This document shows, piece by piece, positions 1-9,671 of a stretch of 35,164 nt of DNA. Origin of the DNA: Actinomycetes bacterium. GTDB lineage: Bacteria; Actinomycetota; Acidimicrobiia; Acidimicrobiales; RAAP-2. Made by a program: the position numbers and the translations under genes. The stretch spans positions 1 to 35,164 of the forward strand of contig JAKATJ010000010.1 of NCBI GenBank assembly GCA_021828005.1, given 5' to 3'. How positions within the stretch are numbered: position 1 is the stretch's first letter; each line of letters begins with the position of its first letter. The notes beneath the pieces are model-generated. The model saw only the letters and a list, made by a program, of their open reading frames with translations, made no database searches and was not told where the DNA came from.

Positions 1-430
1 AGGAGACCCTCTGGTCGTCGACGTCCGGTGGCGCGCCGACCGAGAACGACCCGCGCCGGACGTTCGGCTGCCAGTCCTCGGGGAGGCCTTCGAAGCTGTC
101 GAAGCCGACGAACCGGGCCTGCGGAGAGGCGATGCGGGACGCCCAGTAGCGGATGGTCCTGCCGCGGTACACGCCGAACTCGAGGTACAGGGGCCGGGAC
201 CCGCTCACGCGGCGGATCGCTTCGTCGAAGACGGCGAAGCGATCCGGCAGGTTCGGTACGTGTCGCCCGGCGTCGGCGAGCCACCGCCCCTGCTCGAGCC
301 CCCCGAGGACATTCGCCACCCGTGTCAGCGAGCGTTCGGACAGATGCCCACCGAGCGCCGTCAACGCCCGCCGGGGCTGGATCGGGGCGAGGGACCTGGC
401 GAGCCGACGGAGGACGTCCCGGGATGTCAT
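1..430 (-). CDS. Class I SAM-dependent methyltransferase, TylF/MycF (macrocin O-methyltransferase)-like; C-terminus cut by window edge
   Basis: Reverse complement from ATG at 430 reads MTSRDVLRRLARSLAPIQPRRALTALGGHLSERSLTRVANVLGG...YLEFGVYRGRTIRYWASRI...FVGFDSFEGLPEDW; the EFGVYRGxTIRYWA / GFDSFEGLPEDW motifs are typical of this family. Absent from the ORF track because it runs off the edge. Confidence 0.72.
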   Translation of the reverse strand, partial: MTSRDVLRRLARSLAPIQPRRALTALGGHLSERSLTRVANVLGGLEQGRWLADAGRHVPNLPDRFAVFDEAIRRVSGSRPLYLEFGVYRGRTIRYWASRIASPQARFVGFDSFEGLPEDWQPNVRRGSFSVGAPPDVDDQRVS

Positions 431-602
431 CGACCGGCGAGCATGCCCGCAGCGGCGCGGTCCTGTCGAATGGCCGGCTGTGAAGGTGCCGTCGTCGGCG
501 CAGGGACGAGCCGGGAGGAGCAGGGGCGAGCGGACCGCAGGATCGTCGCCGTCGCGCGACGCCGTGCGCGCCGGCGGGGGGCGCGGATGCCAACATGGTC
601 CG

Positions 603-2252
603 GTGAGCTCCGCGATGCGCATCCTGATGACCGGCCACGCTGGGCTCTTCGTGGAGGCGAACGGCCTGACGCTGCTTTGCGACCCCTGGTTCAACGGGGC
701 CTACTTCGGGTCGTGGTTCCCCTTTCCCGACAACGCCGGCCTCGACCTCGACCGGATCTCGTCGCCCGATTACCTCTACGTGTCCCATCTCCACAAGGAC
801 CACTTCGACGCGCGATTCCTCGCCGAGCACGTCGACAAGGCGGCGACGGTGCTCCTGCCCGACTTCCCGCTGGACGATTTGCGCAGGGCCCTCGAGGGGC
901 TCGGCTTCTCGAAATTCGTCCAGACCCGCTCAGGGCGCCCCGTCGAGCTCGACGGCGCCCGGATCGCCATCACCACGTCCACCTCGGTCGCCGACGGTCC
1001 GATCGGGGACTCCGCTCTCGTCGTGGACGACGGCTCGACGCGGGTCCTGGACCAGAACGACTGCCACCCGCGTGACCTGCGCGCGCTGCGCGCGCTGGCA
1101 CCGTACGACGCCCACTTCCTCCAGTACTCAGGCGCGATCTGGTACCCGATGGCGTACCGACTGGACGCCGCGCGGAAGGCCGAGCTCGCGCGCGAAAAGC
1201 GCGTGCGCCAAGGCCAGCGTGCGATGCAGTACATCCAAGAGATCGATGCCGCACACGTCGTGCCGTTCGCCGGACCGCCGGCGTTCCTGGACGACGGGCT
1301 CTTCGAGCTGAACGACCTCGACGACGATCCCGCCAACATCTTCCAGGACCAGTGCAGCTTCCTTCGCACGCTCGAGGAGAACGGGATCGACCGGGGGCAC
1401 CTCGCGGTCGCAGGATCGGAGATCGAGGTCTCACCGGGACGGTTCGAGGTCACGCACCTCGTGGACGTCGAGTCGATCTACCGGGACAAGCAGGGCTATC
1501 TCCGCCGTTACCGGTCACGTCGACGAGCGGAGATCGGATCGGCGCTGCCCGCGCCGGATGCTGCGGGACACGAGCCCGACGCGGTGGTCGGCCGCATGGC
1601 GTCCTGGATCGAGCCGCTCCTCGCCGGCGCGCCGTCGGTGCGGCGCGCGCTCGGCGGGGCGGTCCTCCTCGACGTCGGGCGCTTCGGCGTGGTCGTCGAT
1701 CCTGAGGCGGGTGTCGTACGCAGGTCGACGCCGGCCGACGTCGACGACGCGAGCCACGCCTTCTACTTCGCCGAGTCCCTCCTCCAGTCGCTCGTCGACC
1801 GTCGAGTCGAGGACTGGGTGAACGAGCTCTTCTTGTCCTGCCGCTTCGAAGCGACGCGCAGGGGCGGGTACAACGAGACGGTCTTCAGCTTTTTCAAGTG
1901 CCTCTCGCCGCACAGGATGGCGTACCTCGAAGCGTCGCTCGAGCTCGCCGCCCGCCAGCAGGAACGGGGCGCCGCGGGAGAGCTGTGGCGCGCCGGTGGC
2001 TACCTCGTGCAGCGCCGGTGCCCTCACCTCGGCGCAGACCTCCTGCGGTTCGGCCACGTGGAGGACGGGGTGCTCACGTGCTCGCTCCACGGCAACCGCT
2101 ACGACCTCGTCACCGGGCGCTGCCTCACGGCGGAGGGATTGGACCTGTTCACCGTGAAGGCGGAGGTCGTGGCGACGGAGGCGGGGGCGGAGGTGCCATC
2201 TGAGGCAGGAGAGGTCCCGGGCGCGCAGGCGCGGGCGGCTCCGGTGGGATAG
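603..2252 (+). CDS. MBL-fold metallo-hydrolase with C-terminal Rieske [2Fe-2S] domain
   Basis: HxHxDH motif in YVSHLHKDHFD; C-terminal CPH...CSLHG Rieske ligand pattern (2019-2090). Start GTG 603 or ATG 615; the ORF extension back to 153 overlaps the antisense methyltransferase gene. Confidence 0.86.
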   Translation: MSSAMRILMTGHAGLFVEANGLTLLCDPWFNGAYFGSWFPFPDNAGLDLDRISSPDYLYVSHLHKDHFDARFLAEHVDKAATVLLPDFPLDDLRRALEGLGFSKFVQTRSGRPVELDGARIAITTSTSVADGPIGDSALVVDDGSTRVLDQNDCHPRDLRALRALAPYDAHFLQYSGAIWYPMAYRLDAARKAELAREKRVRQGQRAMQYIQEIDAAHVVPFAGPPAFLDDGLFELNDLDDDPANIFQDQCSFLRTLEENGIDRGHLAVAGSEIEVSPGRFEVTHLVDVESIYRDKQGYLRRYRSRRRAEIGSALPAPDAAGHEPDAVVGRMASWIEPLLAGAPSVRRALGGAVLLDVGRFGVVVDPEAGVVRRSTPADVDDASHAFYFAESLLQSLVDRRVEDWVNELFLSCRFEATRRGGYNETVFSFFKCLSPHRMAYLEASLELAARQQERGAAGELWRAGGYLVQRRCPHLGADLLRFGHVEDGVLTCSLHGNRYDLVTGRCLTAEGLDLFTVKAEVVATEAGAEVPSEAGEVPGAQARAAPVG

Positions 2253-2254
2253 CG

Positions 2255-3007
2255 CTACGCGGCGCCGCGCGATTCTTCCACCCGGTGCCGCCAGGTGATC
2301 AGGGCGCCCAGCGCGAAGGTGTAGCCCGCGAGCACGAGCCAGTGCGCGGCACCGAGCGCGCGCCCGTCGAGGACCTCGAGCCCGAGTGAGAGGTGGTGGA
2401 AGTTCGGCAGGATGCGGGCGGCGGTCTGGAGCGCGCCGGGCATGTGGCTTACCGGGGTGAAGAGGCCACCGAAGTAGCCGAGCACGAACATGAGGCCGGT
2501 CACCACCGGGAAGACCGCCTCGGTGCCGACGGCGAAGCCTACGAACACGCCGAGCGCGGCGAACGGGACCGCCGTTAGCCACAGCAGCGCGGTGAGCCCG
2601 ACCCACGTCGCCGCGGCGAGGGACACGCCGCCGAACGTCGCGGCCACGAGCTCGACGAGCAGGACCACGGGCAGGACGACCAGCATGCTCGCCGTGATCT
2701 TCACGGCCACGTAGGACCAGGCCGGCATCGGGGTCACTCGGAGCTGGCGCGCCCAGCCGCCCGCGCGCTCCATGGCCACGCGGCTCCCGCCGGCGTTGAG
2801 CGCGGCGATGAGCGCGCCGAACGAGCACATCGACACCATCAGGTACTCCCGCCACGTCACGCCGCCGTACACGATCTCGCCTGCGCGCCGATCCCCGAGG
2901 AAGAGCATGTAGAAGAGCACGGGGAAGCCCACCGTGATGGTGAGGAACTTCCAGCTCCGGAGGAGCCGTCCCACCTCGAAGCGGCCGAAGGCGAAGAGCG
3001 CGTTCAT
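2255..3007 (-). CDS. ABC-2 type transporter permease
   Basis: MNALFAFGRFEVGRLLRSWKFLTITVGFPVLFYMLFLG...; several hydrophobic TM segments; ATGA overlap with the upstream ATPase. Confidence 0.9.
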   Translation of the reverse strand: MNALFAFGRFEVGRLLRSWKFLTITVGFPVLFYMLFLGDRRAGEIVYGGVTWREYLMVSMCSFGALIAALNAGGSRVAMERAGGWARQLRVTPMPAWSYVAVKITASMLVVLPVVLLVELVAATFGGVSLAAATWVGLTALLWLTAVPFAALGVFVGFAVGTEAVFPVVTGLMFVLGYFGGLFTPVSHMPGALQTAARILPNFHHLSLGLEVLDGRALGAAHWLVLAGYTFALGALITWRHRVEESRGAA

Positions 3008-3933
3008 GGCCCCGTCTCGTCCGCTGCGGGGGGCGGGTCGGAGGTGAGCGCGAGGAACGCTTCTTCCAGCCCCGCTCCCGTGACCTCGACGTCCTTGAAC
3101 TCCACATTGAGGCGGACGAGCGCGCGTATCGACGCGTCGGCGTCGAACGAGTCCAGCGTGACCGTCGTCCCGCGCACCTGGACGTCCGTGACACCCTCGA
3201 GCGAGTTCAGTACCGCGAGCTCGGGGTGCTGCGAGACGAAGCGGACCTGACGGCTGGCGACCGCGGCCTTCAGCGTCGCACCCGGACCGTCGGCCACGAC
3301 GCGCCCGTGGTGGAGCACGACCACTCGGTCCGCCACCTGATCGGCCTCGGCGAGGTGGTGCGTCGCGAACACGGTCGTCCGCCCCTCGTCTCCGAGCGCC
3401 CGGATCATCTGCCAGAACGCCCGCCTCGCCTCGACGTCCATGGCGGAGGTCGGCTCGTCGAGGAAGACGACGTCGGGGTCGCCGGCGATCGCGAGCGCGA
3501 AGCGGACCCGTTGCGCCTGGCCGCCAGAGAGGTGATCGGTCCGTCGGTGGAGCAAGGTGGTGATGGCAGCGCGCTCCACCACGAGGTCGAGCGGGGCCGG
3601 CCGGGAATAGAGGCGGCGGACCATGCACAGCACGTCGTTCACTCGCACGCCGGGCGGAAGCCCCGTGCCGGAGCCGTTCTGCAGCATCGCCCCGACGCGC
3701 CCGGATGCGACCGCTTCCTTCGGGGGGAGGCCGAGCACCTCCACGTGGCCGGCGCCCAAGCGGATGAGACCGAGCAGCACCGAGATGGTGGTGGACTTCC
3801 CGGCGCCGTTGGGACCGAGCAGCGCGAGGGTCTGACCGCGCTCGACCGTGAGATGGAGGTCGTCGAGCGCTCGATGCTCCCCGTAGTGGTGCGTCACGCC
3901 GGAGAAGCAGAGCGCGGGTTGCTGGGCACACAC
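3004..3933 (-). CDS. ABC transporter ATP-binding protein
   Basis: Walker A GPNGAGKST, signature LSGGQ, Walker B VVFLDEPTSAMD, H-loop ATHH. Start codon uncertain (GTG 3933 proposed; ORF open to 4098). Confidence 0.9.
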   Translation of the reverse strand: MCAQQPALCFSGVTHHYGEHRALDDLHLTVERGQTLALLGPNGAGKSTTISVLLGLIRLGAGHVEVLGLPPKEAVASGRVGAMLQNGSGTGLPPGVRVNDVLCMVRRLYSRPAPLDLVVERAAITTLLHRRTDHLSGGQAQRVRFALAIAGDPDVVFLDEPTSAMDVEARRAFWQMIRALGDEGRTTVFATHHLAEADQVADRVVVLHHGRVVADGPGATLKAAVASRQVRFVSQHPELAVLNSLEGVTDVQVRGTTVTLDSFDADASIRALVRLNVEFKDVEVTGAGLEEAFLALTSDPPPAADETGP

Positions 3934-4184
3934 GTTCGTTCGGGCACCAAGCGCGCGACCTGGATGGCAGACACCTGCTGCAGGCAACGGGGAATCGCCG
4001 GAGCGGTGGGCTCCTGGTGCCACGTACGTCCTCCTCGCACCCGATCGTGCGTGCTCCATCTCGCTGACCATGAGGATCGTACGAGCCTCGGCACGCATGG
4101 AGGAGGTCGGTCGGACCTATTTTTCGCGACTTCTACATGTGCCCGTGCACGTCCTGGCCGTGGGTCGGGAGCAAGCAGGACCCG

Positions 4185-4190
4185 TACACT
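4185..4190 (+). promoter_or_regulatory. -10-like TACACT, 6 nt before GTG 4197
   Basis: TANNNT spacing pattern shared with other genes. Confidence 0.6.
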
Positions 4191-4196
4191 CGCGAG

Positions 4197-5549
4197 GTGC
4201 CCCGACCGCCCGAGGACCGGCAACGACGCGCGCCCAGGCCACCACCGCGCGCCGCGTCGCCGCGGCGGAGGGGCGTGTCGGGCGCTGAGCCCCGGCAGGT
4301 GGGACCGGCCGGGAAAGGTGCGTCCGAGAGGCGCGGGGGACAGGCTGGCGTGCACGGAGAAAAAGCTGCACGGCCTGGGCAGATGGGGCGCGGACGCCTG
4401 GGTCGTCCGCCGCGTCCCGAACGGCCCCGCGGCGCACGCCCCGAACGGCCCCGCGGCGCACGCCCCGAACGGCCCCGCGACGCACGCCCCGGCGAGGACC
4501 GCCAGGGCGGGGGATCCCGGGAGGGCCGCGCGCGCTGGGACGAGCTCCCGTCGGCCGCCCGCCGCTGGGGCGGGGTCGCGCGGCGGGGAGCCCATGAGGT
4601 GTCGAGGTCCGAGCCTGCGTACCCGAACGCCGGATCGAGGGACCGGCGCGGCGGGCGCATGGAGGCTCGCGCGCCCTCCGCCCCTCCGCCACCGATGGAC
4701 GAGTGGGTGCGCGTCGACAGGCCCGCTGCCGCGGCGTCGGGTCCCGCCGCGGCAGCGGGCCGAACCCCCGCCAAGGTGCCGTCCCTTCCGGCGGAGGTAG
4801 CCGTCGCGATACGGCGGGCCGCAGAGGGCGCGACGGCTCGCCACCGGGAAGAGCTCGTCGGCCGGATGGAGAAGGCAGTCGCGGCCTACGAGCGCGGGCG
4901 GTACCAGGAAGCGCTGCGCTACGGCAACGAGCTCACCCGCGAGGTCACGTCGGTGGCGGCAGTGAGACGCCTGGCTGGATACGCCGCCTACCGGCTCGGC
5001 CGCTGGCGGGACGCCGCACGGCACCTCGAGGCATATGCCGGCGTCACCGACGAGCCGGACGTGCTGCCCTCGCTGATGGACTCGTGGCGCGCGCTCGGGC
5101 GGCACGGGAAGGTCGCGGCGACGTGGGCCGAGCTCCGGCACCGCTCGCCTGACGCGGACACCCTCGCCGAGGCGCGCATGGTCGCTGCCGGCAGTCTCGC
5201 CGACCGGGGCCGGCTGCACGAGGCGATCGAGCTCCTCGTCTCGGCTGGAGCCGCACGGGCGTTGCGCAACCCGTCGGACCGCCACCTCCGCCAGTGGTAC
5301 GCGCTCGCGGATCTCTACGAGCGGGCAGGCGACCTCCCCAGGGCGCGGGAGCTCTTCCGACGGGTCGCACGCGTGGATGCCGGGGCCTACGACGTGGCGG
5401 AACGGCTCGACGCGCTGGGGTCTAGAGGCGGCCGGAGCCGCTCGCCGAGGCGAAGGTCCGCGGCGGACGGCGGGGGTGCGCCGGGGCACCGGCGCCCGGC
5501 GGCAAGCGGCGACGTGAGACCCGCGGGCCGCGAGAAACCGCCGAGGTAG
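4197..5549 (+). CDS. TPR-like helical repeat protein with Arg/Pro-rich low-complexity N-terminus
   Basis: C-terminal half has TPR-like helices (AVAAYERGRYQEALRYGNELTREV, YAAYRLGRWRDAARHLEAYAG, LADLYERAGDLPRARELFRRVARVD). GTG 4197 lies 6 nt after TACACT. Confidence 0.72.
   Translation: MPRPPEDRQRRAPRPPPRAASPRRRGVSGAEPRQVGPAGKGASERRGGQAGVHGEKAARPGQMGRGRLGRPPRPERPRGARPERPRGARPERPRDARPGEDRQGGGSREGRARWDELPSAARRWGGVARRGAHEVSRSEPAYPNAGSRDRRGGRMEARAPSAPPPPMDEWVRVDRPAAAASGPAAAAGRTPAKVPSLPAEVAVAIRRAAEGATARHREELVGRMEKAVAAYERGRYQEALRYGNELTREVTSVAAVRRLAGYAAYRLGRWRDAARHLEAYAGVTDEPDVLPSLMDSWRALGRHGKVAATWAELRHRSPDADTLAEARMVAAGSLADRGRLHEAIELLVSAGAARALRNPSDRHLRQWYALADLYERAGDLPRARELFRRVARVDAGAYDVAERLDALGSRGGRSRSPRRRSAADGGGAPGHRRPAASGDVRPAGREKPPR
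4419..4490 (+). repeat. 24-bp tandem repeat, 3 copies, in-frame (encodes 8-aa unit PERPRGAR)
   Basis: gaacggccccgcggcgcacgcccc repeated 3 times, the third copy with one g-to-a change (gcggcgcacg to gcgacgcacg). Confidence 0.95.
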
Positions 5550-5564
5550 CACGACCGCCCGAAG

Positions 5565-5570
5565 TAGGCT
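5565..5570 (+). promoter_or_regulatory. -10-like TAGGCT, 6 nt before fbaB ATG 5577
   Basis: gaagTAGGCTctcgtcATG. Confidence 0.7.
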
Positions 5571-5576
5571 CTCGTC

Positions 5577-6632
5577 ATGGCCACCGACGTGAAGCGGCTG
5601 CTCGGCGGCGACGCCGACTACCTCTTGAACCACGAGGCGAAGGCGTTCCCGGCGGACGGCCTCGTCCTCCCAGGGCCCGATTTCCTCGAGCGGACGTTCC
5701 GCGACTCGGACCGCCCGTCTCCTGTGCTGCGGGCGCTCGGCACCCTTTACGGGCACGGGCGGCTCGGCGGGACGGGTTACCTGTCGATCCTCCCGGTCGA
5801 CCAGGGGATCGAGCACTCCGCAGCCGCAAGCTTCGCGAAGAACCCGAGGTACTTCGACCCCGCGAACCTGTGCGAGCTCGCGCTGGCAGGGGACTGCAGC
5901 GCGATCGCCACGACGCTCGGCGTGCTCGGTGCCGTGTCCCGGCGCTACGTGCACCGGATCCCCTTCATCGCCAAGCTGAACCACAACGACTTCCTCCACC
6001 TCCCGAACACCTATGACCAGGTCCGGTTCGGCTCGCCGCGGCAGGCGTTCGAGCTCGGTGCGCTCGGCGTCGGTGCCACCGTCTACTTCGGGTCCGATCT
6101 CGCCGACCGCCAGCTCCACGAGGTGTCCGAGGCGTTCGCCGAGGCGCACGAGCTGGGCATGTTCACGGTGCTCTGGTGCTACCTGAGAAATCCCGACTTC
6201 AAGAAGAACGGGGTGAACTACGAGGTCTCTGCGGACCTGACCGGGCAGGCCAACCATCTCGGTGTGACGATCGAAGCCGACCTCATCAAGCAGAAGCAGC
6301 CGGAGAACAACGGCGGGTACACGGCGCTCCAGTTCGGGCGGACCGACCCCCTCGTCTACGACCAGTTGACGACCGACCACCCCGTGGACCTCACGCGCTG
6401 GCAGGTGGTGAACTGCTACGCGGGGCGGATCGGCCTCATCAACTCGGGTGGCGAGTCCAAGGGCGGGGGCGACCTCGCGGCGGCGGTCCGCACGGCGGTC
6501 GTCAACAAGCGAGCCGGGGGCCAAGGCCTCATCGTCGGCCGCAAGTCGTTCCAACGCCCGACCGACGAGGGCGCAGCGCTCATCCACGCGATCCAGGACG
6601 TCTACCTGGACCCCGCCGTCACCATCGCCTGA
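5577..6632 (+). CDS. fbaB: Class I fructose-bisphosphate aldolase (FbaB/DhnA type)
   Basis: 351 aa; [84 protein letters not shown] closely match E. coli FbaB as recalled. Confidence 0.95.
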   Translation: MATDVKRLLGGDADYLLNHEAKAFPADGLVLPGPDFLERTFRDSDRPSPVLRALGTLYGHGRLGGTGYLSILPVDQGIEHSAAASFAKNPRYFDPANLCELALAGDCSAIATTLGVLGAVSRRYVHRIPFIAKLNHNDFLHLPNTYDQVRFGSPRQAFELGALGVGATVYFGSDLADRQLHEVSEAFAEAHELGMFTVLWCYLRNPDFKKNGVNYEVSADLTGQANHLGVTIEADLIKQKQPENNGGYTALQFGRTDPLVYDQLTTDHPVDLTRWQVVNCYAGRIGLINSGGESKGGGDLAAAVRTAVVNKRAGGQGLIVGRKSFQRPTDEGAALIHAIQDVYLDPAVTIA

Positions 6633-6709
6633 CACCACTCGAGACGATCCCCCGAGGGCCGCGAACGCAGCTCAGCGTGAATGGACTACTGGGCCGGCTG
6701 CCGGGCCGG

Positions 6710-6715
6710 TAAGCT
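6710..6715 (+). promoter_or_regulatory. -10-like TAAGCT, 9 nt before korA GTG 6725
   Basis: ccggTAAGCTccacgtgccGTG. Confidence 0.65.
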
Positions 6716-6724
6716 CCACGTGCC

Positions 6725-8608
6725 GTGACGACCACTGAGGAGCACCAACACCAGCGACGCCAGCTCGACCGGGTCGTGATCCGGTTCGCAGGAGACTCCG
6801 GGGACGGCATGCAGCTGACGGGCGATCGGTTCACCGCGTCCAGCGCGCTGTTCGGAAACGACCTGTCGACCTTCCCGGACTTCCCCGCGGAGATCCGGGC
6901 TCCCGCCGGCACGCTCGCCGGGGTCTCCGCCTTCCAGGTGCAGATCGCCGACTACGACATCTTGACCCCCGGCGACGTGCCCAACGTGCTGGTCGCGATG
7001 AACCCCGCCGCTCTCAAGGCGAACCTGGGAGTCCTCGAGCAGGGTGCGACCCTCGTCGTCAACTCGGACTCGTTCGACGAGCGCAGCCTGGGCAAGGCTG
7101 GCTACGCGTCGAACCCGCTCAACGACGGGAGCCTCGCGGCCTACACCGTCTACGAGGTCCCGATGACCTCTTTGACCCAGGAGGTCTGCAAGGAGGCGGG
7201 GGTGAAGCCGAGGGACGCGGAGCGCTCCAAGAACTTCTTCGCCCTCGGGCTGCTGAGCTGGTTGTACACGCGCCCCACCGAGCCGACGATCCAGTGGATC
7301 GAGAAGCGCTACGCGGACCGGCCCCTCGTGCTCGAGGCGAACGCCAGGGCGTTCCGTGCCGGTTACCACTTCGGCGAGACGGCAGAGCTGTTCGAGGCGA
7401 ACTACGAGGTGCCCCCCGCGCACTTCCCTCCGGGCGAGTACACCCAGGTCAGCGGGAACCAGGCGCTCGCATGGGGGCTGATCGCCGCGTCACGGCTCGC
7501 CGGCCTCCCACTGTTCCTCGGGAGCTACCCCATCACGCCCGCCTCGGACATCCTGCACGAGCTCTCACGTCGCAAGGAGTTCGGCGTTCGGACTTTCCAG
7601 GCAGAAGACGAGATCGCCGGCGTCGGGTCGGCGATCGGCGCCGCTTTCGGCGGCGCGCTGGGGGTCACGACGACGAGCGGTCCGGGCCTCGACCTCAAGT
7701 CCGAGGCGATCGGCCTCGCGGTCAACCTCGAGCTGCCGCTCGTGGTCGTCGACATCCAACGCGGCGGCCCCTCGACGGGATTGCCGACCAAGGCGGAGCA
7801 GGCCGACCTCCTCCATGCGATGTACGGGCGCCATGGTGAGGCACCGGTGCCGATCGTCGCGGCCAAGACGCCCTCGCACTGTTTCGAGGCAGCGATCGAA
7901 GCTGTGCGGATCGCCGTCAAGTACCGGACCCCGGTGATCCTCCTGTCCGACGGCTACCTCGCGAACGGCGCGGAGCCCTGGCGGCTCCCGGACGTGGACC
8001 GCATCGAGCCGATCGACCCGGGGTTCGCCGCTGAAGCGAACCACGTCGGGGACGACGGCACCCCGGTCTTCTGGCCGTACGTGCGCGACCCCGGGACGCT
8101 GGCCAGGCCGTGGGCGCCGCCGGGGGTGCCCGGCCTCGAGCACCGCATCGGCGGGCTCGAGAAGGCGGACGGCTCGGGCAACGTCTCCTACGACCCGGCC
8201 AACCACGAGCGCATGGTGCGCCTGCGGGCGGCGAAGGTCGCCGGGATCGCTCGGGACGTCCCGGCTGTCGAGGTCGACGACGATACCGGCGATGCCGAGC
8301 TGCTCGTCCTTGGCTGGGGTTCGACGTACGGCGCCATCGTGGCGGGGGTGCGGCGAGCGCGTGCCCGGGGGCACAAGGTCGCGCACGCTCACCTCGTCCA
8401 CATGCACCCCTTCCCGTCCAACCTCGGCGAGGTGCTCGCCCGCTACCGCACCGTCCTCGTGCCGGAGATGAACCTCGGTCAGCTTTCGCGGCTCGTGCGC
8501 GCGGAGTACCTCGTCGACGCCCACAGCTTCTCCAAGGTGCAGGGCGTCCCCTTCCGCGCCGGAGAGATCGAGTCCGCGATCGAGTCGCTTCTCAAAGGAT
8601 CAGCATGA
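6725..8608 (+). CDS. korA: 2-oxoacid:ferredoxin oxidoreductase, fused gamma/alpha subunit (KorA-like)
   Basis: VIRFAGDSGDGMQLTGDRF (gamma domain) followed by PITPASDILHELSRRKEFGVRTFQAEDEIAGVGSAIGAAFGG (alpha); followed by beta subunit with ATGA overlap. Confidence 0.93.
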   Translation: MTTTEEHQHQRRQLDRVVIRFAGDSGDGMQLTGDRFTASSALFGNDLSTFPDFPAEIRAPAGTLAGVSAFQVQIADYDILTPGDVPNVLVAMNPAALKANLGVLEQGATLVVNSDSFDERSLGKAGYASNPLNDGSLAAYTVYEVPMTSLTQEVCKEAGVKPRDAERSKNFFALGLLSWLYTRPTEPTIQWIEKRYADRPLVLEANARAFRAGYHFGETAELFEANYEVPPAHFPPGEYTQVSGNQALAWGLIAASRLAGLPLFLGSYPITPASDILHELSRRKEFGVRTFQAEDEIAGVGSAIGAAFGGALGVTTTSGPGLDLKSEAIGLAVNLELPLVVVDIQRGGPSTGLPTKAEQADLLHAMYGRHGEAPVPIVAAKTPSHCFEAAIEAVRIAVKYRTPVILLSDGYLANGAEPWRLPDVDRIEPIDPGFAAEANHVGDDGTPVFWPYVRDPGTLARPWAPPGVPGLEHRIGGLEKADGSGNVSYDPANHERMVRLRAAKVAGIARDVPAVEVDDDTGDAELLVLGWGSTYGAIVAGVRRARARGHKVAHAHLVHMHPFPSNLGEVLARYRTVLVPEMNLGQLSRLVRAEYLVDAHSFSKVQGVPFRAGEIESAIESLLKGSA

Positions 8609-9627
8609 CGACCACCGCCGTCCCCCCGACGACGAGGAAGGACTGGGCGAGCGACCAGGAGGTCCGCTGGTGCCCTGGGTGCGGGGACTATTCGATCCTC
8701 GCCGCCGTGCAGATGCTCCTCCCAGAGCTGGGCGTCCGCCGCGAGAACACGGTGTTCGTGTCAGGGATCGGCTGCGCCGCACGCTTCCCGTACTACATGT
8801 CGACCTACGGCCTGCATTCGATCCACGGGCGTGCGCCCGCGATCGCGACGGGCCTCGCCACCACCCGCCCGGACCTCGACGTCTGGGTGGTCACCGGCGA
8901 CGGTGACGCGCTGTCGATCGGCGGGAACCATCTCATCCACGCGTTGCGTCGCAACGTGAGGATGACGATCCTCATGTTCAACAACCAGATCTACGGCCTC
9001 ACCAAGGGCCAGTACTCTCCGACGTCGGAGGTCGCCAAGGTCACGAAGTCGACCCCGTTCGGCTCTGTCGACACGCCGTTCAACCCGATCAGCCTCGCGC
9101 TCGGCGCGGAAGCGACCTTCGTGGCCCGGACCCACGACATGGACCGCCAGCACATGCAAGAGACGTTCCGACGCGCCCACGAGCACCGCGGCGCAGCCTT
9201 CGTCGAGGTGTACCAGAACTGCAACGTTTTCAACGACGGGGCGTTCGAGAAGATCACCGGCCGCGACGTCCGTGCGTCCATGCTCGTGCCGCTCGTCCAC
9301 GGACAGCCCATCCGCTTCGGTGAGTCCTTGCAGAACGGCGTCGTGCAGCGACCCGACGGGCGGCTCGAGATCGTGGACGTCGCCGATGTGGGAGAGGACG
9401 CGATCCTCGTCCACGACGAGCAGCGTCCGGACCCCGGTCTCGCGTTCGCGCTGTCACGCCTGTCCCACGGCCCGGACGAGCCGACGCCGATCGGGGTCTT
9501 CCGGGCGGTGGAGCGGCCCGAGTACGGGTCCTCCATGGCGAGGCAGATCGCCGACGCCCAGGAGCGCCGGGGGGCCGGCGACCTGAAGGCGCTGCTCCGG
9601 TCCGGCGCCACCTGGACGGTCGAGTAG
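8605..9627 (+). CDS. korB: 2-oxoacid:ferredoxin oxidoreductase beta subunit (KorB-like, TPP-binding)
   Basis: VRWCPGCGDYSILAAVQ, GIGCAARFPYYMSTYGLHSIHGRAPAIATGL, VVTGDGDALSIGGNHLIHALRRN, FNNQIYGLTKGQ. Confidence 0.94.
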   Translation: MTTTAVPPTTRKDWASDQEVRWCPGCGDYSILAAVQMLLPELGVRRENTVFVSGIGCAARFPYYMSTYGLHSIHGRAPAIATGLATTRPDLDVWVVTGDGDALSIGGNHLIHALRRNVRMTILMFNNQIYGLTKGQYSPTSEVAKVTKSTPFGSVDTPFNPISLALGAEATFVARTHDMDRQHMQETFRRAHEHRGAAFVEVYQNCNVFNDGAFEKITGRDVRASMLVPLVHGQPIRFGESLQNGVVQRPDGRLEIVDVADVGEDAILVHDEQRPDPGLAFALSRLSHGPDEPTPIGVFRAVERPEYGSSMARQIADAQERRGAGDLKALLRSGATWTVE

Positions 9628-9671
9628 CGCCTGGGCGAACGGCGCGTCCGGTCCGAGCGTGCCCCAGCGGG

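Noticed and set aside
153-602. N-terminal extension of the MBL-Rieske ORF
   Set aside because: Overlaps the antisense methyltransferase gene and has no domain-like sequence; translation is more likely from 603/615.
3894-6638. 914-aa minus-strand ORF and similar long antisense ORFs (e.g. 25917-28307, 11434-13167, 1515-3194)
   Set aside because: They lie opposite well-supported genes (TPR/fbaB, gcvT/gcvPA, NTase fusion, MBL-Rieske) and have Arg/Pro/Ala-rich compositions typical of spurious frames in high-GC DNA.
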